30,210 nt of DNA from an uncultured Bacteroides sp. (GTDB taxonomy: Bacteria > Bacteroidota > Bacteroidia > Bacteroidales > Bacteroidaceae): contig CAMTFK010000029.1 of NCBI GenBank assembly GCA_947071285.1, forward strand, positions 1-30,210. The letters run 5' to 3'. Shown piece after piece: positions 24,358-30,210 of the stretch. The notes below the pieces were generated by a model. The model did no database searches, was not told the origin of the DNA, and saw only the letters and a program-made list of their open reading frames with translations. The number at the start of each line of letters is the position of its first letter. Positions within the stretch are counted from its first letter, which is position 1. The position numbers and the translations under genes were made by a program.

Positions 24358-25500
24358 TTACATTTTAGGGATTATGGACGGCTTGCGGGTACGTGTTTTT
24401 TTTTCCGCTTGCCGGGAGGCTTCTTCCTTTTTCAAAGGCTTCCCGGCTATTTGTACCGGCCCGTTTGTCTGCTGCTCACCGTTGCTGACCTGCTGTTGTA
24501 TCTGTTTCCGCCCCTCTTCCAGCTTCTTGGTGCTTCTTTCCCAGAGGAATTCAACACCCCGCTCGGCGGCACTCATCTGAATGGATGTGGTATAATAGTT
24601 CCCGTTATTGGACTTGAAACGGATAGGCACTTCCTCTCCACGTAAGGCGGCTTCATATTCTGATGGGGAAAGCGTATAATCTTTTACCTTGCGGGGAACG
24701 CGTACCTGCTCTACGGGCATGTGAAACAATTCATTCGTTACCGGGTCTTTGGAAAGGTAGCAGGGCCTGGTTTCCTTGGTGCGGTAATCAATGACCATGT
24801 CGACTGTTTTACCCAGGTTGCCGGTCTGGTTTAATGTCTTGAGATCGTCCTCCGTCAATGTGTATCCCCTGTAATCTTCACCCACTTTGGGAGCCTGACG
24901 GATATAATGGATGTCAAACTTGACCACACCGTTCTCATCACGGAACAGGGAGAATTTAGCATCACCACTTTCACGACCCAGCTCGGAAGGTTTGGCTATA
25001 TGGAAGGCTACAGCGGAAGATTTCCCTTGCAACATCCTTTCAAGACTGTCCTTCGAATTTTTCAGGACATCCGGGGTAATGCCATATCTGGCAGCCTGTT
25101 CCCAATTGATTTCCCGTTCATTATAACGGTGGTTGTTATACACCCTGGTGGAAGCCAGTTCTCTACGGACCGCCTCGTTTTGTGGTTCCTGAGCCGCCTC
25201 TATTTTTCCTTTGGCCTGCTCTACAGGTGTTTCCTTCGGGATGTTGTACAGGGAGTAACGTCCCGGATTGTTGTACTGGTAGAGAAAGTTCTTTCCGAAG
25301 TTGGTGAAGAAGTTCCCTCTCTGGTCCACCTTGATGAACTGGCTTTTGTTCGCTTCATTGGCTTCGAGCGTTTCCAGCTCGCCATTCGCTGCGATCCCTT
25401 TTACTCCTTTGGCTTTCTGCTCTTTCTTATCATACGCCATCAGATACCCGTGTTCCTGAGTTGTTCCGTTGTTTTCAGGGGCTAAGTTTACATTGTCCAT
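24358..25500 (-). CDS. DUF4099/DUF3945 domain protein
   Basis: 380 residues. The middle contains the DUF4099 helix-rich motif (INWEQAARYGITPDVLKNS, followed by AFHIAKPSELGRESGDAKFS), and the C-terminal half the DUF3945 pattern (GYTLTEDDLKTLNQTGNLGK, then DYTLSPSEYEAALRGEEVPI). Proteins with these domains are hallmarks of Bacteroidales conjugative elements and have no established biochemical role. The C-terminus is basic and ends KPSIIPKM like the tails of the downstream paralogs. It is the first gene of the minus-strand train and is divergent from the M23 gene, with a 74-base shared upstream region. Two Trp, both TGG. Confidence 0.9.
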   Translation of the reverse strand: MDNVNLAPENNGTTQEHGYLMAYDKKEQKAKGVKGIAANGELETLEANEANKSQFIKVDQRGNFFTNFGKNFLYQYNNPGRYSLYNIPKETPVEQAKGKIEAAQEPQNEAVRRELASTRVYNNHRYNEREINWEQAARYGITPDVLKNSKDSLERMLQGKSSAVAFHIAKPSELGRESGDAKFSLFRDENGVVKFDIHYIRQAPKVGEDYRGYTLTEDDLKTLNQTGNLGKTVDMVIDYRTKETRPCYLSKDPVTNELFHMPVEQVRVPRKVKDYTLSPSEYEAALRGEEVPIRFKSNNGNYYTTSIQMSAAERGVEFLWERSTKKLEEGRKQIQQQVSNGEQQTNGPVQIAGKPLKKEEASRQAEKKTRTRKPSIIPKM

Positions 25501-25529
25501 ATACGTTAATTTTAAAGATTAATGAATCA

Positions 25530-25556
25530 TTTGCAAGGGTAAAATTACTATCTTTG
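25530..25556 (+). promoter_or_regulatory. Candidate promoter of the M23 gene
   Basis: A -7 box TATCTTTG (25549-25556) matches the Bacteroides TAnnTTTG and lies 18 bases before the M23 ATG. The nearest TTTG (25530-25533) is only 15 bases upstream of it, shorter than the usual 19-21, so the -33 assignment is weak. Confidence 0.4.
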
Positions 25557-25574
25557 CCATTAAATAAATTGATT

Positions 25575-26183
25575 ATGAAGAAGTTGTCATTGATTGTCAT
25601 GTTCTGTCACTTATTGTCATGTCCGGCTTTTACACAATCCCCGTCGAAGGAGTTCAGAAGCGGACTCAGTTCAATCATCTGCCGTATCCATTCCGCCCGG
25701 CAGTGAAAATCTTTCGTATGAAACAGCCGGTTGCCGGTAACCGTACTGGCTGATTATCCTATTATATTCCCCTTGAATGAGAGCCGGAGGAGGTTTGCCC
25801 TCTCTTCCGGTTTCGGAATAAGGATGCATCCGGTGAGAAAGAAAAGGGTACTCCATGCCGGAGTGGATATAGCCGCACCTTATGGCACGCCGGTCTATGC
25901 TTCGGGAAACGGGAAGGTCGTTGAAGCCCGGTACAGCAGCAGTTACGGCTGGTACGTCGAAATCCGGCATGCGGGTGGCTTTTCCACGCTGTATGCGCAC
26001 TTAAGTAAATTGTACGTGAAAAAGGGAAACGTTGTCCGCATGGGTCGGCGTATCGGCAATGTCGGGCATACCGGTATCGCGACCGGCAATCACTTGCATT
26101 TTGAACTGAGAAAAAACGGGAAGCCGCAGAATCCCCTGCAATGGGTGATACTGAGGGATTCACGTTATAAAAAGAGCCATTAA
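25575..26183 (+). CDS. M23 (LytM-type) peptidase with two in-frame TGA codons
   Basis: 203 codons from the ATG at 25575. An N-terminal signal-like segment (MKKLSLIVMFCHLLSCPAFT) is followed by a linker and a complete LytM domain: zinc ligands His94 and Asp98 (LHAGVDIAAP) and His173/His175 (NHLHFEL), with SSGFGIRMHPV and GWYVEIRHAGG typical of the family. Such peptidases open peptidoglycan for the conjugation machinery. Codons 44 and 49 (25704-25706, 25719-25721) are TGA in HSARQ-(TGA)-KSFV-(TGA)-NSRLPV; both halves are in the same frame. By the standard code the catalytic domain would need a downstream TTG and would lose its export signal. The primase gene follows after 16 bases. Confidence 0.85.
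25581..25620. repeat. Four 10-bp TGTCA-type units inside the M23 signal-peptide codons
   Basis: The units are AAGTTGTCAT, TGATTGTCAT, GTTCTGTCAC and TTATTGTCAT. They are 10 bases long and each ends in TGTCA plus one base. They lie just after the M23 start and may be a binding array, or a by-product of Leu/Ser/Val/His codons in the signal peptide. Confidence 0.5.
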
Positions 26184-26199
26184 TCCAATCCGTTATACT

Positions 26200-27129
26200 A
26201 TGAATATTGAAGAAGCTAAACGCATTCCGTTGGAGGATTATCTCCGGCAAATGGGATTTTCCCCGGTCAGACAACACGGGGACAGTATCTGGTATTGTTC
26301 TCCTTTCCGTGAGGAGAAGACACCTTCTTTCAAGGTGAGCACATCCCGCAACCTATGATATGATTTCGGTATCGGACAAGGAGGGGACATCATCACCCTG
26401 ACGATGGAGCTACAAAAGACGAAGAATATCTCTTATGCATTAAAAGCGATAGAGGGACATTTCCCGGCTGCTTTCCGGCCTGCCACCTCTGTCAGGAAGC
26501 CGGAGCCGCAGGCTGCCGGTTACCGGCAGGTACGCATTGCTCCGCTGACGAACCCGGTCTTGCTGGATTATCTCAAGGAAAGAGGTATCTTACCCGAAAT
26601 AGCCCGGAAGACTTGCAAGGAAGTGCATTTCGAGAACAAGGGCAAATGGTATTTTGCAGTGGCCTTTGCCAACCGGGGCGGCGGGTATGAGATCCGCAAC
26701 AAATACCTGAAAGGGAGCATCTCTCCCAAGGAGATTACACATATTAAAAACGGCGGCGACCATTGTATCGTAGTCGAAGGTTTCATGGACTACCTGTCAT
26801 ACCTCACACTCAAATCAATGCGCCCCGGCAGCGGGCAGCCTGCCGATTATATCGTATTAAATTCGGTCAGCAATGTAGGCAAGGCTATCCCGATATTAAA
26901 AGAATATAAAAGTGCTTTCTGCCTGCTGGATAATGATCCTGCAGGAAAGCAAGCATTCTGCCAAATGACAGAAGCCGGATGTCCGGTTAAGGACAAGTCG
27001 GACTGTTATGCGGAATATAATGACCTGAATGATTACCTGCTGGGAAAGAAGATGGTTCCGGAGAACCGGCAACGCCATGCCGGAAACACTTCCACCAAGG
27101 AAAGGTCGCAAACGAAACAGCACGGTTGA
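26200..27129 (+). CDS. Toprim-domain DNA primase with in-frame TGA at codon 53
   Basis: 309 codons plus stop from the ATG at 26200. The N-terminal CHC2-like part (WYCSPFREEKTPSFKV) is followed by RNL-(TGA)-YDFGIGQGGDIITL; the family reads WYDFG, so Trp is expected at codon 53 (26356-26358). A primase core follows (YLKERGILPEIARKTCKEV), then a Toprim fold with Glu193 (CIVVEGFMDYLSYL) and Asp244/Asp246 (LLDNDPAGKQAF). It should synthesise primers for element replication or transfer. The annotated end is TGA at 27127-27129, but reading UGA as Trp would add only two more residues (Lys-Leu) before TAA at 27136-27138. It is co-directional with the M23 gene, 16 bases downstream. Confidence 0.87.
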
Positions 27130-27171
27130 AAATTATAACAAAGCTGTCACCGCTTAAAGCATAAAAAGAGG

Positions 27172-27350
27172 GAGGCTGTGTCAAAATAGAAATTTCACGA
27201 GCCTAAACTTTCAATCTGTAAGTTGACTCACTGATTTGATACAAAATTCGGCTTTATTTGGCTTGATTTAGCTTTCTACAAAGCCATAAATCATGTTTGA
27301 AGTTTTAACTTGCTACTTTTCAAACACGCCATTTCTATTTTGACACCCTC
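27172..27350. mobile_element. MITE-like element with terminal inverted repeats
   Basis: A ~179-bp non-coding insert bounded by TGTCAAAATAGAAAT (27179-27193) and its perfect inverse ATTTCTATTTTGACA (27331-27345). The outer ends extend to GAGGCTG and CCCTC. The ends resemble those of IS elements with GAGGCTGTGTCAAAA termini in Bacteroides. There is no transposase gene. An internal inverted pair (GTTTGAA/TTTCAAAC) is present. It sits between the convergent primase and methylase genes without disrupting either, and could also act as a terminator hairpin. Confidence 0.7.
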
Positions 27351-27395
27351 TCTCTTTATTATTTCAGCCTCCGGTTAACTTCCGGGTAGCTGTTT

Positions 27396-28304
27396 TTAGT
27401 AATTTCTAATCAGCAGCTCGTTGACCGTTTCCCTCTTCTCGGCAATGGAGCAAATGGAACGGAAGATACTGATCCGCTGGATATGGAAACCGGCATAGAG
27501 GTCGTCGAAGAAGGTATTCTCCGGATTCTTCTGCCGGGGATCGGAGTTGGAAAGCATTCATTTGCCACCCGCTTCGTCTATTTCCTTACAGAAATCTGCC
27601 AGGGCGACCTGCTCTTCGTCCCCGAAGTCCTGCGGCATATACGAGGTACAGGCATTACTCTCATTGACCGGCTTGTAAGGCGGGTCAAAATAAAAGAGGG
27701 ATTTGGTTCCGATGTACTTTCCGGTCTGTCGGTAGTCACCGTCCAGAATAATGACATCCTGCAACAGCTTATGGTTAAAGCGGATCAGTTCCTCTTCCAG
27801 CAGTTTCACCCTTCCACCGAAACCGAAGGTGACGGACAGCTTTCCCTTACGGTTCACGGAGTAGATGCCGTTATAGCAAGTGCGCATAAAGAAGATAAAC
27901 AGGGCTGCACGGGTGATGTTATCCGGGGTACCTTCATTGTAATAGGTACGTTTCTCCATGAAGTAGGCTTTTCTTCGGGCATGTTCTTCCAATGCGATGT
28001 ATTCCTCCTGTATCCGGGCAAGCACCCCGATCAACTCTTCCGGGGATTCCTTGATGACGCGGTAGACATTGACCAGGCTCTCGTTGGAATCATTGATGAC
28101 GCAGCGGATTTCCGGATAGGTTTGTCTTATTCAGAAGAACAGGGCACCGCCGCCGACAAATGGTTCTACGTATGTATCCATCTGTCCGAAGTCTTTCGGA
28201 AGCGATTCGATAAGTACGGGAAGCAGTCTTCTTTTACCTCCCACCCAGGGGAAGCAGGGTTTTCCCGGCAGGCTGACCGGAGAACTTTTCTTTACTTTTT
28301 CCAT
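27396..28304 (-). CDS. D12-class N6-adenine DNA methyltransferase with two in-frame TGA codons
   Basis: 302 codons plus TAA from the ATG at 28304. Class-alpha (Dam-like) motifs: FPWVGGKRRLLPVL (SAM-binding FxGxK-type) near residue 20, YVEPFVGGGALFF near 45-57 and catalytic DPPY at 207-210 (LFYFDPPYKPVN). It transfers a methyl group to adenine N6; in such elements it may protect transferred DNA from restriction. Codon 58 (28131-28133) is TGA in ALFF-(TGA)-IRQTYPEI, and codon 249 (27558-27560) is TGA in AGGK-(TGA)-MLSNSDPRQKNP. In both places Trp is the expected or a common residue. The 53 codons after the second TGA (FFDDLYAGFHIQRI) remain good coding sequence. It is 38 bases downstream of the MobC gene. 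Confidence 0.86.
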
Positions 28305-28342
28305 GTTTACAACATTTAAATGATTAATAAATTATATAGGGA

Positions 28343-30210
28343 TTATTCATCTTCTGCCGTTTCCAGCAGGTGTTTCAGGTTGGGATCATTCTCAATGCGG
28401 AACAGTTCTTTTTCAATAATCTGCGCCACATCTTCTTTGATTTGATAGTAGTTCCTTTCGATTTCCTCTTTCATGTGGTCCTTACCGTCCGCATCGGTAA
28501 AGTCCGTGATCACCGGGATTTTCCGGTAGGCTTTCGTTTCCGCGGCTACCTGTTCGTTATCCACTATGATTTCAGCATGGAATATCTTCTGATTTATCTT
28601 TTCATCGAAACTGTCGCAGACCGAACCGACAAATTCCCCCTGCGAGAGATTGGATATCTTGGAGGCGGGGATGAGCGAGTCGAGCTGGGTAGAGATATTG
28701 GTCGAGGTGTCCTCCCGCGTCATATTGATGGACTTGCGCTGCTGGAGTACTTTTCCGAACCTTTCCGAGAGATTCTTTGCGGTTTCACCCACTACTTGCC
28801 CGGCAAAAATATTGCCGATTGTATTTTGGATCACACGCGCCTCCTTATCGCCGTAATCCCTGACGAGTTGGCTGTAGTCTTGGGCACCGAGCATGACAGC
28901 CACCTTGTTGCTCCGGGCGGTGGCTATCAACGTGTCAAGCCCTTTAAAATAAATAGTTGGAACCTCGTCCACCAGGATGGAACATTTGAGCTTGCCTTTC
29001 CGGTTGACCATCTTGACGATACGGGCGTTGTACAGTCCCAACGCACAGGAATAAATATTCTGCCGGTCGGGATTATTGCCCACGCATAAGACCTTCGGGG
29101 CATCAGGGTTATTGATGTCCAGAGTAAAGTCATCGCCGGTCATAATCCAGTACAAGGCGGGCGATATCAGCCTGGAGAGCGGAATTTTGGCGGAAGCTAT
29201 CTGGCCTTGGAGCTGCTCCATCGCACCGCCTTTCCAGGCATCCATAAACGGGGAAAGATAATTTTCCAGCTCCCGGTAAGAGGTAAGGATAGTGAACAGG
29301 TCAGAATATGGCTTATTCAACAGCTCGATCGCATGCGGGAACGTACAATACCGCCCGTTTTCATAAATCTTGAGATACCAGATCAGGGCTGCAAGCAGGA
29401 TAATCGGGCTTTCCACGAAGAAGTCCCCCTGCTTCTGAATCCAACTCTTATTCAAGTTAAGCATGATTACATATGCGGACTCGTAGGCATCCGCAATGTC
29501 GGACAGGAATGCCGGGTTGAGCGGGTTGCACCGGTGGCTGTGGCGCGGGTCATCGAAATTGATGACATAGAACCCGACCGGACGGGCATATTTATCCCGG
29601 TTCTTAAGCAGCTGGTTATAAGCGATCAGGCTTAAATCCGGAAATTTGAAGTCATAGCAATAGAGTGCATAGCCTTTCTCTATTTGCTGCTTGATGAACT
29701 GGTTGATGACACAGTACGATTTCCCGCTGCCGGGACATCCCAGCACGATGCACCCCCTCTGCGGGGATACGACATTGATCCAGCCGTTATGCCATTTTTT
29801 CTTGTAATAGAAACGTGTCGGCAGGTTCACCGAGTATTCATTGGCAATCAGACAGGTTTCCTGCATGAAGCTCTCATTCTCGTCGTTAAAGACGTCATCC
29901 ATGAGCCGGTTCTTTAACAGGCGGGTAATCCAGACTCCGGCGGTAAGCAGGCAGATGTATCCGGCGGCTACGGTAGCTACGTATAATAAGGTAAGAAGCG
30001 TAACGGGGAAACGGGTTGTCAAAAAGAGCTCACTACCGAAAAAGAGCAGCAACCCGGCTATAAGGTAACAGCCGATATTCCTTCATGACATCTCCACGTC
30101 TTTTCGTCCTTTGGCTCCCATGCAGGAGAAGAAGAGGAAGAGCAGGCTGAAGGATTTGCTCACCAGCGAATGGGAAAACAGGCCGGTATCCCGCTGGAAA
30201 TTGAGCAGTA
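28343..30210 (-). CDS. mobC: MobC/TraG-type coupling ATPase, 5' end outside window, in-frame TGA
   Basis: At least 622 residues, continuing beyond the window. Two membrane segments (about 29960-30160: SKSFSLLFLFFSCMG, then CYLIAGLLLFFG, and TLLYVATVAAGYICLL) precede the ATPase domain with Walker A GCPGSGKSY (about 29715-29742) and Walker B ILVDEVPT (about 28960-28982), followed by MLGAQDYSQLVRDYG and NTIGNIFAGQVVG. It is a type IV coupling protein that delivers the relaxase-DNA complex to the mating pore. A TGA at 30083-30085 interrupts DVEMS-(TGA)-RNIGCY between two membrane segments; the frame is open on both sides and Trp is likely. The stop is TAA. The C-terminal ~100 residues are acidic (KHLLETAEDE). 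Confidence 0.88.

Noticed and set aside
25704..25721. UGA as selenocysteine
   Set aside because: None of the families is a selenoprotein and the expected residue is Trp, not Cys; no SECIS-like hairpin was noted.
27483..28319. A 278-codon plus-strand frame opposite the methylase
   Set aside because: The minus strand encodes clear D12 methylase motifs including DPPY; the plus frame is a shadow that looks open because the real gene is high in codons lacking reverse-complement stops.
11933..30085. A methylation-motif sequencing artefact as the cause of the TGA codons
   Set aside because: The nine sites share no bases beyond the TGA itself on either strand (for example ACATGAAC, AGTGACTG, TTCTGAAT, CTATGATA), so a single modified motif does not explain them. 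Other error types cannot be excluded without reads.
10155..30210. A suppressor tRNA (anticodon UCA) or any tRNA gene within the window
   Set aside because: I looked for T-loop (GGTTCRANTCC) patterns on both strands and found none with a cloverleaf context. If one exists it is outside this window.
1..30210. CRISPR arrays or rRNA genes
   Set aside because: No regularly spaced 25-40 base repeats and no rRNA-like sequence seen.

Overview
The window reads as a Bacteroides-type (Bacteroidales) chromosome carrying an integrated conjugative element. Evidence for the host: ECF-sigma/FecR anti-sigma pair with DUF4974, STN and CarboxypepD_reg-like proteins, DUF4421 and DUF4250 proteins, a T7-lysozyme-like amidase, a large multidomain GH31 enzyme, and Bacteroides-style promoter boxes (TTTG-N19-TAnnTTTG).

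Chromosomal part (1 to about 9.9 kb): a DUF4421 outer-membrane-type protein (+); a convergent minus-strand cluster made of a secreted CarboxypepD_reg protein, ECF sigma factor, FecR anti-sigma factor, an STN-bearing paralog of the first protein, and a small DUF4250 protein; an N-acetylmuramoyl-L-alanine amidase (+); a bidirectional terminator; and a GH31 glycosidase (-), probably of the alpha-N-acetylgalactosaminidase type, that lacks its N-terminal ~200 residues exactly where the mobile element starts.

Mobile element (about 9.9 kb to the window end, continuing beyond it): IntDOT-like tyrosine integrase (+), two small HTH excisionase-like proteins (-), a degenerate DHFR-like remnant, then a ~12.5-kb minus-strand gene train ending in topoisomerase III and a small frameshifted gene. 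The train begins with a DUF4099/DUF3945 protein and contains six tandem paralogs of unknown function (seven repeat units, 16.2-24.4 kb). On the plus strand follow an M23 peptidase and a Toprim primase; then a ~180-bp MITE-like insertion; then on the minus strand a D12 adenine methylase and a MobC/TraG-type coupling ATPase. No relaxase is visible, so it should lie outside.

Most striking observation: seven element genes are interrupted in frame only by TGA, nine times in all, at positions that are Trp or plausibly Trp in their families (TopB, primase, D12 methylase twice, HTH, MobC, M23 twice, one small protein). By my count the flanking chromosome has 0 TGA among ~46 Trp positions and uses TGA as a stop in 3 of 8 genes; the element has 9 TGA among ~44 Trp positions and 17 of 18 genes end in TAA/TAG. 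The remaining gene (primase) has TGA followed two codons later by TAA. This could be UGA read as Trp in a conjugative element, selective TGG-to-TGA mutation, or an error pattern. Two 1-base frameshifts and the DHFR remnant show that some real decay or sequence error is also present. No suppressor tRNA was seen in the window.
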